A stretch of 64,000 nt of DNA from Paenibacillus xylanexedens (GTDB lineage: Bacteria > Bacillota > Bacilli > Paenibacillales > Paenibacillaceae), in assembly GCF_007676705.1 (NCBI RefSeq), contig NZ_VEBF01000001.1:1240001-1304000 (forward strand). Reading direction: 5' to 3'. The position numbers and the translations under genes were made by a program. Positions 33,282 to 43,385 of the stretch are shown here, piece after piece. The notes under the pieces are model-generated. The model was not told the DNA's origin. It saw only the letters and a program-made list of their open reading frames with translations, and did not search any database. The first letter of the stretch is position 1. Every line of letters begins with the position of its first letter.

Positions 33282-34262
33282 ATGCAATATTCGTATTTGG
33301 GTAAATCAGGCCTTAAGGTCAGCCGAATCTGTCTTGGTACCATGAATTTCGGGCCTGCTACAGATGAGAAAGAGGCTTTCCGCATTATGGACGCAGCACT
33401 CGATGCAGGCGTGAACTTTTTTGATACCGCTAACATCTACGGCTGGGGTGAGAATTCCGGTCTTACCGAAGAAATTATCGGACGCTGGTTCAATCAGGGC
33501 GGTGGCAGACGTGAAAAAGTAGTTCTGGCCACCAAAGTCTATGGCTCCATGCATGATGATACAGACGGCCCCAACAACGAAGCCGGCCTCTCTGCATACA
33601 AAATCAGACGTCATCTGGAAGGTTCCCTCCGCCGCTTGCAGACGGATCATATCGAGCTGTACCAGATGCACCATGTGGACCCTGCCATATCGTGGAACGA
33701 GCTGTGGGGCGCATTTGAGAATGCCGTTCACCAGGGTAAAATCGGTTATGTAGGGTCAAGCAACTTTGCTGCATGGCAGATTGCAATTGCACAAAGCGAA
33801 GCCAAGAATCGCCATTTCCTCGGCCTAGTTTCCGAACAACATAAATATAGTCTCAACTGTCGTTTACCTGAACTGGAAGTGCTGCCTGCCGCCAAAGAAC
33901 TGGGCCTCGGTGTCATTCCATGGAGTCCACTGGATGGTGGGTTACTGGGACGTAATGCGCTTCAGAAGCTGGAAGGAACACGCAGCGGAGGCATCGCTGG
34001 GCGGATCGAGCAACAGCAGACTCAACTCGAAGACTTTGCAGCACTCTGTCGTGATCTCGGTGAACCACAGGATACGGTGGCTTTGGCCTGGGTTGCTGCC
34101 AACCCGGCAGTAACTGCCCCGATTATCGGACCGCGTACATTGGAGCAGTTTGAAACCGCACTCAAATGTCTGGATGTGACTCTGGATGAAGCCGTGCTCA
34201 AACGTCTGGATGAGATTTTCCCGGGTCCAGGTGGACATGCACCTAATGCTTATGCGTGGTAA
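33282..34262 (+). CDS. Aldo/keto reductase
   Basis: 326 aa TIM-barrel AKR. Catalytic residues are visible: Asp in FFDTANIYG, Tyr in IYGWGE, Lys in VLATKVYG and His in YQMHHVDP. NADPH site near the end: APIIGPRTLEQF. YghZ/YccK-type substrate range (small aldehydes, methylglyoxal) is possible. ATG at 33282 with GGAGG before it. It sits on the plus strand between leuA and leuB. Confidence 0.9.
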   Translation: MQYSYLGKSGLKVSRICLGTMNFGPATDEKEAFRIMDAALDAGVNFFDTANIYGWGENSGLTEEIIGRWFNQGGGRREKVVLATKVYGSMHDDTDGPNNEAGLSAYKIRRHLEGSLRRLQTDHIELYQMHHVDPAISWNELWGAFENAVHQGKIGYVGSSNFAAWQIAIAQSEAKNRHFLGLVSEQHKYSLNCRLPELEVLPAAKELGLGVIPWSPLDGGLLGRNALQKLEGTRSGGIAGRIEQQQTQLEDFAALCRDLGEPQDTVALAWVAANPAVTAPIIGPRTLEQFETALKCLDVTLDEAVLKRLDEIFPGPGGHAPNAYAW

Positions 34263-34346
34263 AAGCTTGATAGCATAAGCCAATTCGAGAGTTAAGCGTG
34301 CAACTTGCACTGTGTTTTACTGTCATAATCATATAAATAAAAGGCA

Positions 34347-34382
34347 AAAGAGTCTGACCCTCACAAGAGAGTCAGACTCTTT
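34347..34382. terminator. Bidirectional terminator, reductase / leuA
   Basis: AAAGAGTCTGAC pairs with GTCAGACTCTTT, T-rich on both strands. It lies between the convergent aldo/keto reductase and leuA. Confidence 0.85.
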
Positions 34383-34516
34383 ACGTACCTCACTGAACGG
34401 AGCAAAGAAAGCCACACGAACTTCTATATCCATTCAGATTAAGACGATCATTCTAACGACTTAAATGAGTTCCAACTCCTAGTTTAATTAAGAGTTCGTG
34501 CTTGCTGCACCGAGAC

Positions 34517-36058
34517 CTACAGGTTCACATTTACACGATTCGTGTATGTTTTGCGTTTCTCAATCAATTGGTTCAGACCGTCCACATAGGCACGTGCACT
34601 TGCACCCAGTATATCCGTGCTCACACCACGCCCTTGTACCGAGACCTGATTTTGAGTCAGCACAACATGTACTTCACCCAATGCATCCTTACCATGCGTT
34701 ACCGATTTGATGGAATAGTCAGACAACGTTACCTCTTCCCCGCTCACCTGGTCAATCGCGTTGTAGATTGCATCTACTGATCCATTACCCTCTGCTTGCT
34801 TCTCAACCGTATCCCCGTCAAGCGTCGCAATGCGGACTTTGGCTGTTGGTACCGATTCATCACCGTACGTAACAAAGATCGATTCCAGTTTATACACCTC
34901 AGGTGCATCCTGCAATTTCTCTTCAATTACCGCGAGCAGATCTTCGTCAGTCACTTCTTTCTTCTTATCAGCCAGATCTTTGAACTGGGCAAAAGCACGA
35001 TTCAACGCTTCTTCTTCCAGCTCATATCCCAGATCAATCAAACGCTCACGGAAGGCATGACGACCGGAATGTTTACCCAGTACAAGTTTGCTTTCCTTCA
35101 AACCGATGGACTCTGGAGTCATGATCTCGTACGTTGTTTTTTCCTTCAACATGCCGTCCTGGTGAATTCCGGATTCATGTGCAAATGCGTTCGCTCCAAC
35201 AATGGCTTTGTTGCCGGGCACAACCATACCTGTCAAACGGCTAACCAAACGACTGGTCCGTGCAATCTCAGACAACTGCAGCGATGTTTTCGCCTGGAAA
35301 AATTCCTGACGTGTCTCCAGTGCCATAGCAATCTCCTCGATCGCCGTGTTGCCTGCACGTTCACCGATGCCATTGATCGTCCCTTCGATCTGATCGGCTC
35401 CATTCAGAATGGCTGCAAGTGTATTGGCTGTCGCCATACCCAGATCATTATGACAGTGGGCACTTAGCTGTACCTTTTCAATACCGTGCACATTCTCCTT
35501 GAGATGTTTGAAAATGTTTCCGTATTCATATGGGCTCAGGTAGCCGACTGTATCCGGTATATTCACGACGGAAGCACCCTCTTCGACAGCCATATTCACC
35601 ATTTCCACAAGGAAATCATACTCCGTACGACCTGCATCCTCCAGCGAGAATTCAATCTTTGAAAATGTTTTCTTCGCATAACGAATCGCGGAACGAGCCG
35701 TATCCAGGACTTGCCCTTTATCCATACGCAATTTATGTTGGCGGTGAATAGGCGAAGTTGCCAGGAAAACGTGAATGCATGGGTCCTGTGCACCTTTAAG
35801 CGCTTCCTTAACCGCATCAATGTCTTGCTCTCTGGAACGGGACAAGCCAATTACGGTCACATTTTTGACCGCTTTTGCTACTGCATTGACAGCGGCCAGG
35901 TCACCTGGAGATGCCGCCGGGAAACCAGCTTCCATCCGGTCAATGCCAAGCCGCTCGAGCTGATGGGCAATTTCCACCTTTTCACGAGTGTTCAGATTGA
36001 CTCCCGGGGATTGCTCTCCATCACGCAGCGTTGTGTCAAATACATAGATTTTACGCAC
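34517..36058 (-). CDS. leuA: 2-isopropylmalate synthase
   Basis: 513 aa. Condenses acetyl-CoA with 2-ketoisovalerate, first step of leucine synthesis. DTTLRDGEQSPG is the DRE-TIM metal site; SAHCHNDLGMA gives the metal His residues; HESGIHQDG lies near the substrate. The C-terminal leucine-binding dimer domain (about 390-510) is complete, so feedback inhibition is expected. The start is GTG at 36058, 8 nt after AGGAGG. Last gene of the ilvB-ilvN-ilvC-leuA transcript. Confidence 0.95.
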   Translation of the reverse strand: MRKIYVFDTTLRDGEQSPGVNLNTREKVEIAHQLERLGIDRMEAGFPAASPGDLAAVNAVAKAVKNVTVIGLSRSREQDIDAVKEALKGAQDPCIHVFLATSPIHRQHKLRMDKGQVLDTARSAIRYAKKTFSKIEFSLEDAGRTEYDFLVEMVNMAVEEGASVVNIPDTVGYLSPYEYGNIFKHLKENVHGIEKVQLSAHCHNDLGMATANTLAAILNGADQIEGTINGIGERAGNTAIEEIAMALETRQEFFQAKTSLQLSEIARTSRLVSRLTGMVVPGNKAIVGANAFAHESGIHQDGMLKEKTTYEIMTPESIGLKESKLVLGKHSGRHAFRERLIDLGYELEEEALNRAFAQFKDLADKKKEVTDEDLLAVIEEKLQDAPEVYKLESIFVTYGDESVPTAKVRIATLDGDTVEKQAEGNGSVDAIYNAIDQVSGEEVTLSDYSIKSVTHGKDALGEVHVVLTQNQVSVQGRGVSTDILGASARAYVDGLNQLIEKRKTYTNRVNVNL

Positions 36059-36198
36059 GCTTCGCACCTCCTGTACTTGTAATATTATGTTTCTCTGAAC
36101 CAGCAATAGCGGCTCACGCATAAGCACGGCCGCTATTCCCAGTTAAAGCTCTAAGTTTACTTGAATACCTTATAAGTGCATGTTCTGAAAGTTAATGC

Positions 36199-37322
<1,124 letters not shown>

Positions 37323-37455
37323 CGGGAGTGTGGCTATCTTTTCAAGCGTTACATCACTAAAATGTTACCTTATAACTGTTAAGGGACTGACACTCTCACA
37401 TAAGATCAACTGTATATGTTAGCTAACCGTCGTCCCCTCTTCATTCATTATAGCC

Positions 37456-37938
37456 TTATACGTTGCCGCGTACCAATGCAGTTATGCCTGTACGGGACAA
37501 TTCGCGAATGCCGTATGGCTTGAGCAATTCAATCATCGCATCAATTTTGTCCGTATCTCCGACCACCTGCACAATCAGGCTGCCTGGACCAACATCTACA
37601 ACGGATGCGCGGAAAGTTTCCACCACACCCAGAATTTCAGGACGCTCGGAAGGCTCTGCTTTCACTTTGATCAGCGCGAGTTCACGGGCTACCATCGGTT
37701 TCAGGCTGAAATCAACCACTTTAATGACATCGATGATTTTGTACAATTGTTTCTCAATCTGCTCCAGTGTTTTATCGTCACCAATGGTGACAATAACCAT
37801 CCGGGAGAGTCCGGGTTCTTCCGATTGACCCACTGTAATACTTTCAATGTTAAATCCGCGTCGACCGAACAACCCTGATACCCGCTGAAGGACGCCTGGC
37901 TGATCGTTAACCAATATTGAAATCGTATGTCTAATCAT
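37456..37938 (-). CDS. ilvN: Acetolactate synthase small subunit
   Basis: 160 aa regulatory subunit (also called ilvH). N-terminal ACT domain (ISILVNDQPGVLQRVSGLFGRRGFNIESI) binds valine; the C-terminal domain follows from about residue 80. It activates and feedback-controls IlvB. It overlaps the ilvB stop by 4 bp (ATGA), so translation is probably coupled. Confidence 0.95.
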   Translation of the reverse strand: MIRHTISILVNDQPGVLQRVSGLFGRRGFNIESITVGQSEEPGLSRMVIVTIGDDKTLEQIEKQLYKIIDVIKVVDFSLKPMVARELALIKVKAEPSERPEILGVVETFRASVVDVGPGSLIVQVVGDTDKIDAMIELLKPYGIRELSRTGITALVRGNV

Positions 37939-39686
37939 TCCTCAGCATCCCCCATCAGCATTTGATCAATTGTTGCTCCCTGCGGAACCATTGGATACAC
38001 ATTTTCTTCCTTGCGTACCACGAATTCTACAACGACTGGTCCTGGTGTATCCAGAGCTTCCTGCCAAGCCCGCGCCGCTTCTTCTTTATTCGTTGCACGC
38101 AATCCTTTCACGCCATATGCTTCAGCCAGTTTTACAAAATCCGGACTTCCTGCCAGATCAATGTGGCTGTAACGGTTCTCATAGATGAGTTCCTGCCATT
38201 GGCGAACCATTCCAAGTACTTGATTGTTAATGATAACAATTTTTACCGGTATATTGTTAATGGCACAGATCGCGAGTTCTTGGGAACACATCTGCATTCC
38301 GCCATCACCGTTAATAGAGATAACGAGTCTGTCCGGATTAGCCATCTGAGCACCAATTGCAGAAGGGAATCCAAAGCCCATCGTTCCGAGACCACCCGAA
38401 GTTACCCATGAACGTGGTTGATTAAACTTATAATATTGTGCTGCCCACATCTGATGTTGTCCCACATCCGTCGTCACAATCGCTTCACCTTTGGTTGTAT
38501 CATTCAGCATTTCTACAACCCACTGAGGTTTCAGCACTTCGTCTGAATCCGTATAGCTGTAAGGCTTCTCTTGTTTCCACTGTTTGATCTGGTCTCTCCA
38601 TGCATCTGCACGCTCTGCACGCTTAACTTCTTTGTTTGCAATTTCCAGTACGGTTTTCACATCACCAACAATTGGAATATCCGTTGCGATGTTTTTACCA
38701 ATCTCAGCCGGATCAATATCGATATGAACGATCTTGGCATGTGGAGCGAATCCATCCAGCTTGCCTGTTACCCGATCATCGAATCGTGCGCCGATGTTAA
38801 TCAGCAGATCCGCTTTTTGAATGGCTTGATTGGAAGTGTACGTTCCGTGCATACCTGGCATACCCGTCCATAATTCATGACCACTCGGGAATGCGCCAAG
38901 ACCAAGAAGTGTAGTTGTAATTGGAATGCCTGTCTTCTCAACAAACTCGAACAGTTCTTCATGTCCACCCGAGTATACCACACCGCCACCGGCCAAAATC
39001 ATTGGACGTTCTGCTTCCTGAATGGCCTGAGCCAAACGGTCAACCTGCAGTTTGTTCGGTACTGTCCGTGGATTGTACCCTCTCAATATAACAGGTTCAG
39101 TTGTCGGTTCAAACAATGTTTTGTTCGCAGATACATCTTTCGGGATGTCGATCAGTACAGGACCTTTACGACCGGTATTGGCAATATGGAATGCCTCATG
39201 AATTACACTGGACAGGTCTTTTACATCTTTCACCAAGTAACTGTGTTTGGTAATTGGCATTGTAATCCCGGTAATGTCCGCTTCCTGGAAAGCATCTGAA
39301 CCGATCAGGCTCGAGATTACGTTCCCCGTAATGACTACGAGTGGTACTGAATCCATATATGCTGTTGCAATACCGGTAACCAGATTCGTTGCTCCTGGTC
39401 CGGAGGTAGCAATACATACACCCACTTTTCCGCTTGCCCGTGCATATCCGTCAGCCGCGTGAATTGCACCTTGTTCGTGACGGGTTAAGACGTGCTTAAA
39501 GTCCTCGAAACCATACATTGCATCGTAAATGTACAACACTGCGCCGCCCGGGTAACCAAATACACAATCTACACCTTCAAGCAACAAGCTTCTCAGCAGA
39601 ATTTCTGATCCGCTAATGACCTCAGGCTTCATCCATTTTTCGCGTAATTCATCTGTTGACCGTACTTCTGGAATTTGAGCTCCCAT
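37935..39686 (-). CDS. ilvB: Acetolactate synthase large subunit
   Basis: 583 aa, thiamine-diphosphate enzyme. N-terminal domain with the catalytic Glu in TRHEQGAIHAADGYARASG, central FAD-type domain, and a C-terminal TPP motif GDGGMQMCSQELAICAINN. First enzyme of valine, leucine and isoleucine synthesis from pyruvate. ATG at 39686 behind AGGAGG. First gene after the Leu T-box. The whole biosynthetic form is confirmed by its partner ilvN. Confidence 0.96.
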   Translation of the reverse strand: MGAQIPEVRSTDELREKWMKPEVISGSEILLRSLLLEGVDCVFGYPGGAVLYIYDAMYGFEDFKHVLTRHEQGAIHAADGYARASGKVGVCIATSGPGATNLVTGIATAYMDSVPLVVITGNVISSLIGSDAFQEADITGITMPITKHSYLVKDVKDLSSVIHEAFHIANTGRKGPVLIDIPKDVSANKTLFEPTTEPVILRGYNPRTVPNKLQVDRLAQAIQEAERPMILAGGGVVYSGGHEELFEFVEKTGIPITTTLLGLGAFPSGHELWTGMPGMHGTYTSNQAIQKADLLINIGARFDDRVTGKLDGFAPHAKIVHIDIDPAEIGKNIATDIPIVGDVKTVLEIANKEVKRAERADAWRDQIKQWKQEKPYSYTDSDEVLKPQWVVEMLNDTTKGEAIVTTDVGQHQMWAAQYYKFNQPRSWVTSGGLGTMGFGFPSAIGAQMANPDRLVISINGDGGMQMCSQELAICAINNIPVKIVIINNQVLGMVRQWQELIYENRYSHIDLAGSPDFVKLAEAYGVKGLRATNKEEAARAWQEALDTPGPVVVEFVVRKEENVYPMVPQGATIDQMLMGDAEE

Positions 39687-39732
39687 CAGTCATCCTCCTC
39701 TCGGAATTTACATCATTCTGACATTTAAAGTT

Positions 39733-40096
39733 ACAAAAAAAACCTTCCATCCCTGCAAACAAGTTCATGCTTGCGAGGGACGAAAGGTTATCGCTTCCGT
39801 GGTACCACCCAACTTTGTCCGAAATTTCGCAATAACGGACCTTACCAGGTACAACAAAACGATAGCTCAAACGAACATAGTCGTTTCCCATACCTGTTGT
39901 CTGTAACGCAGACATACGATTTTCCCTAATACGCGAAAGGAGTGACATCCAGTGCTTTTCAGGAAAACAGCTCCGAGGTGAGCTCGTATATAAGGGGTTA
40001 TGGTGGTGGTTTCAGCAATTCCAGCCACTCTCTGAGCAAAAGAGCCCTTAAAACTTCGTCCTCTTCATAGCCGATGAAATATTCTCGTTAAATGTT
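39733..40096 (-). promoter_or_regulatory. T-box leader (Leu) of ilvBNC-leuA
   Basis: The T-box core GGGTGGTACCACG is at 39810-39798 on the minus strand. After it AACCTTTCGTCCC... pairs with ...GGGATGGAAGGTT followed by eight T. A CTC (Leu) triplet in GAGCTCACC (39982-39980) is the likely specifier. It matches the leucine-responsive ilv-leu leader of Bacillus, so uncharged tRNA-Leu should allow read-through. Confidence 0.92.
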
Positions 40097-40102
40097 AGGA
40101 AC

Positions 40103-40132
40103 ATTATATGATTCCTCCAACCGATAAGTCAA
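40103..40132 (-). promoter_or_regulatory. Sigma-A promoter of ilvBNC-leuA
   Basis: TTGACT (40132-40127), 18 nt, TATAAT (40108-40103) on the minus strand, start near 40096. The remaining 40141-40285 stretch up to the GNAT gene shows nothing else. Confidence 0.78.
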
Positions 40133-40285
40133 TACCTGTTTTGCATAAAAATTCAGAGAACCTTCCTTCCTCCCTGTTCAGCCTATAAGTTTGCCCTAAT
40201 CCCCGCACTTCATTCAGTCACCTTTTATCTTGCTTCGGGCATAGAATATACGAGCAGCACGACTGGTCCTGAAAGGAGGCTCCGC

Positions 40286-40732
40286 ATGGTGATTCGGCAA
40301 CGCACATCCAAGCTGGATGATGGCGCCATCATGAAGCTGATTGACACTCAACTTGTTCCTCTATCTCATATGAGTGAAAAAGAAATTAATAAAATCCGCA
40401 AAGAAATACCCCTGCGAATGAACAGGGGCATGACCTTTGTTGTCTCGCCAGAGCCAGACAAAGCTGCTGTTGCATTCATCCATTTTCTCATGCATGGTGA
40501 ACTGCTCTATGTCGATATGATGGCCGTTAGTCCGAAAGAGCAACGCAAACGTTACGGTCAGACTTTGTTACTTAAAGCAGAGAGCTTTGCGGCATCTCGG
40601 GGTTGTAAAAGATCGAAAGTCATGGTGGATGAAGGCAATACCAAAGGGCTTCAGTTTTATCAAAAAAATGGATATAGTGCGATTCGATACATTATGATAA
40701 GCCGCTGCTACGAAATGGAAAAAACATTATAG
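40286..40732 (+). CDS. GNAT N-acetyltransferase
   Basis: 148 aa GCN5-related fold. Motif A for acetyl-CoA reads VSPKEQRKRYGQTLL (Q/RxxGxG/A variant), and motif B includes KGLQFYQKNGYSAI. Substrate unknown. ATG with AAAGGAGG. It stands alone, convergent with the Gly/Pro/Tyr-rich protein. Confidence 0.85.
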   Translation: MVIRQRTSKLDDGAIMKLIDTQLVPLSHMSEKEINKIRKEIPLRMNRGMTFVVSPEPDKAAVAFIHFLMHGELLYVDMMAVSPKEQRKRYGQTLLLKAESFAASRGCKRSKVMVDEGNTKGLQFYQKNGYSAIRYIMISRCYEMEKTL

Positions 40733-40738
40733 AATGAC

Positions 40739-41128
40739 CTAGAAAAATCCTGGTGGACGTGGACCCGGTCCATATGGGCCGAAACCAGGGCCCGGGCCAT
40801 AACCGCCACCAGGTCCTCCAGGTCCATATCCCGGTCCGTAACCTGGACCATATCCAGGGCCTGGTTTCGGTCCAGGTCCATATCCGGGACCGAAGCCGGG
40901 GCCAGGACCATAAGCGTAAGGCAGTGTGGCAATAGCAAGCAGATCAAACAACACCAGTGGCAGAATCGCTTTTGTACGTACTTTTTTGCCATTCAGACGC
41001 TTCAGTACCAGTTTGTTGCCAGATACTTTCAACAGCTTTCCCGTAACCCGAGTGCCGTCTTTTTTGATTACCACAATATTTTTGCCTATTAATTTCATCG
41101 CTTCATCACGCGTAACTTGTTGTTTCAT
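40739..41128 (-). CDS. Small SH3/Lsm-like protein with Gly-Pro-Tyr repeats
   Basis: 129 aa. Residues about 12-50 (KLIGKNIVVIKKDGTRVTGKLLKVSGNKLVL) look like a small beta-barrel of Lsm/SH3 type. A short hydrophobic stretch (LPLVLFDLLAIATLPYAYG) follows, then residues 74-129 are almost only Gly, Pro, Tyr and Phe in GPGY/GPGF repeats. Such tails occur in spore coat and surface proteins. ATG with GGAGG upstream. Function unknown; a coat or surface role is a guess. Confidence 0.7.
   Translation of the reverse strand: MKQQVTRDEAMKLIGKNIVVIKKDGTRVTGKLLKVSGNKLVLKRLNGKKVRTKAILPLVLFDLLAIATLPYAYGPGPGFGPGYGPGPKPGPGYGPGYGPGYGPGGPGGGYGPGPGFGPYGPGPRPPGFF
40742..40909 (-). repeat. GPGY/GPGF-coding short repeats
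   Basis: A run of 12-bp units (CCAGGTCCATAT-like on the plus strand) coding GPGY, GPGF and GPGP, 56 codons long. Repeat number could vary between strains. Confidence 0.75.
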
Positions 41129-41272
41129 ACTTTCCCCTCCTCCTCGGATCGTTCAAAACAGTGTATTCGTCCATGACCGGATTCGCCTGTTTCTTTGTCC
41201 CTACCTGAAAATATGGGTATCTGAACGAGAACCAGGGAGAGTATGCAAAAGTGGATGAGCATTCAAGAAAAC

Positions 41273-41302
41273 AAAAAAGGCCCGCACAAGGCGGACCCTT
41301 TT
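41273..41302 (-). terminator. Terminator of the nupNOPQ transcript
   Basis: AAAAGGGTCCGCC-TTGT-GCGGGCC then TTTTTTG on the minus strand, 40 nt past nupQ. Confidence 0.8.
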
Positions 41303-41342
41303 AACAAAGCATTGGATAGCTAACTTGATATGCTGAAGGTTG

Positions 41343-42305
41343 TTACCTTTTACCCGGATCGTACGCTTCACCGAGGGCAGACGGAGCCGAAGAACGACCA
41401 ACCGCTGCAACGAGAACGATAATGGTAAGCAGGTAAGGCAGCATATAAATAATTTCCTGGGGAATACTCTGTGACCATTCGAACAACTGTACATAGTTTC
41501 GGATCGCTTGAGAGAATCCGAAGAACACAGCCGCACCAAAGGCACCGATCGGATTCCACTTACCAAAGATCATAGCTGCAATGGCAATATAACCTTGGCC
41601 GGAAACCGTATTGTGTGAGAATGTACCTGTAGTCGTCAATGTAATCGCAGCTCCACCAATGGCCGCAAGTGCACCACTGATCATAACGGCAACATAGCGA
41701 TACCGACGCACTTTAATACCAACCGTATCTGCCGCACTTGGATGTTCACCTACAGAGCGCAGGCGCAGACCAAATGGCGTTTTGAACATGATGTAATACG
41801 TCAGGAATACGAACAGAATGGCCAGATATGTCGTTGGATATACATTCTTGAAGAAGGCCTCTCCAAGCAAAGGAATGTCTTTCAAGAACGGCACATCAAA
41901 CTTGCTGAACCCTGATACCAACGGTGAATCACCAGAACCTTCAAACAACAGTTTAACCAGGTACAACGTACTTCCTGCTGCCAAAAAGTTAATAACGATA
42001 CCACTGATAATCTGGTCTGCCTTAAATGTAATAGACGCAACGGCATGAATCAGCGACACGAGTACGCCCAATACAATCGCAAGCAAAATACCCATCCAGG
42101 CCGATGTGGTTCCACCCATGCCCGCTTCTTGCGCATAATGTGCCCCGATTCCAGCTGCAAAGGCACCAAAGACCATGAAGCCTTCAAGTCCGAGGTTAGT
42201 CACACCTGATTTTTCCGAAAAAATTCCGCCGAGGGATGCAAAAATCAATGCCGTAGCAAAGACAAGCGTCGTATTGATAATTTGCCCAATTGTCAACAAG
42301 TCCAT
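41343..42305 (-). CDS. nupQ: Nucleoside ABC transporter permease NupQ
   Basis: 320 aa, eight or more hydrophobic helices, BPD_transp_2 family. The stretch GVTNLGLEGFMVFGAFAAG (about 33-52) is typical of the second permease in BmpA-type guanosine/nucleoside importers (NupQ/YufQ). It starts directly after nupP, 1 bp apart. Works with NupP as the membrane channel. Confidence 0.88.
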   Translation of the reverse strand: MDLLTIGQIINTTLVFATALIFASLGGIFSEKSGVTNLGLEGFMVFGAFAAGIGAHYAQEAGMGGTTSAWMGILLAIVLGVLVSLIHAVASITFKADQIISGIVINFLAAGSTLYLVKLLFEGSGDSPLVSGFSKFDVPFLKDIPLLGEAFFKNVYPTTYLAILFVFLTYYIMFKTPFGLRLRSVGEHPSAADTVGIKVRRYRYVAVMISGALAAIGGAAITLTTTGTFSHNTVSGQGYIAIAAMIFGKWNPIGAFGAAVFFGFSQAIRNYVQLFEWSQSIPQEIIYMLPYLLTIIVLVAAVGRSSAPSALGEAYDPGKR

Positions 42306-43385
42306 CTACAACACCTTCTCTTTCTTGCGCTTCGAATAGAACGGTTTAAGTATCCAGCGCACGATGCCCTGTGCCGCAATGAAGAAGATAATCGAACCGA
42401 TCACAATCCGAATAATCTCAGGCGGAACATCCGCAGCGAAACTCATACCTGCAGATCCGTACGTGAGGGTACCGAACAGCACTGCCCCCAATAACACCCC
42501 AAACGGATGATTCAAACCAATCAGGGCAACCGCAATTCCGTCAAAACCTGTTCCCGGCGAACCCGACATGACAGTCTGGTACTGGAACACCCCGAGCACC
42601 TGGAATGCACCACCAAGACCTGCAAGCATACCACTGATGAACATCGCTTTTACGATATTCCGGTTAACATGCATACCTGCATATTCAGCCGCATTCGGGT
42701 TGTAGCCTACCGCGCGGATTTCATAACCCTGTTTTGTTTTCCACATATAGATATAAAAGAGCACAGCCATCACAATGGCAATCAACGTCCCCATGTGTAC
42801 ACGGGAGTTGCCCATCAGTTCAGAGAGCCATGTCAAACTAATCGAAGCCGATTCACTGATATCCACGGAACGATTCTCGCCTTTTAACAGCAAGAATTGG
42901 CGAACGATAAGGTTAGCCAGATACAGACCAATCCAGTTCAACATGATACTGCTGATAACTTCATTGACCCCACGTGCCGCTTTCAGATAACCAGCAATCG
43001 CGGCCCAAAGACCACCAAACAATGCACCGGCAATCAAAGCCAGTGGCGCATGGAGGTAGATCGGCAAACCTGCAAACTTAACACCAACAAATGTTGCAGC
43101 TGTCATACCGACGAGAAATTGACCTTCTCCCCCGATGTTGAACAGCCCTGCACGTGATGCAAATGCAAATGCAAGTCCAGTCATGATCAGTGGCGTCATT
43201 TCACGTACCGCTTCACCAAAGTTGTACATGTCTCCAAATACCTTGGTGAACAATGCGCCATAAGCTTCAACCGGATTGTAACCACCGATCAGCATGACAA
43301 CCCCACCGAGAATCAGACCCATAACAATGGCGACGACAGGCAAAATAAATGAATCTCGGGTAAACCATTTCAATACGTTATTCAT
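42306..43385 (-). CDS. nupP: Nucleoside ABC transporter permease NupP
   Basis: 359 aa, N-terminal helix, then eight to nine more. GLFNIGGEGQFLVG (about 85-98) is the permease signature of this class. Overlaps the ATPase gene by 8 bp and abuts nupQ, so the three are one operon. B. subtilis YufP equivalent. Confidence 0.88.
   Translation of the reverse strand: MNNVLKWFTRDSFILPVVAIVMGLILGGVVMLIGGYNPVEAYGALFTKVFGDMYNFGEAVREMTPLIMTGLAFAFASRAGLFNIGGEGQFLVGMTAATFVGVKFAGLPIYLHAPLALIAGALFGGLWAAIAGYLKAARGVNEVISSIMLNWIGLYLANLIVRQFLLLKGENRSVDISESASISLTWLSELMGNSRVHMGTLIAIVMAVLFYIYMWKTKQGYEIRAVGYNPNAAEYAGMHVNRNIVKAMFISGMLAGLGGAFQVLGVFQYQTVMSGSPGTGFDGIAVALIGLNHPFGVLLGAVLFGTLTYGSAGMSFAADVPPEIIRIVIGSIIFFIAAQGIVRWILKPFYSKRKKEKVL

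Noticed and set aside
40739..40909. Collagen-like protein
   Set aside because: The repeat is GPGY/GPGF, not an unbroken Gly-X-Y triplet.
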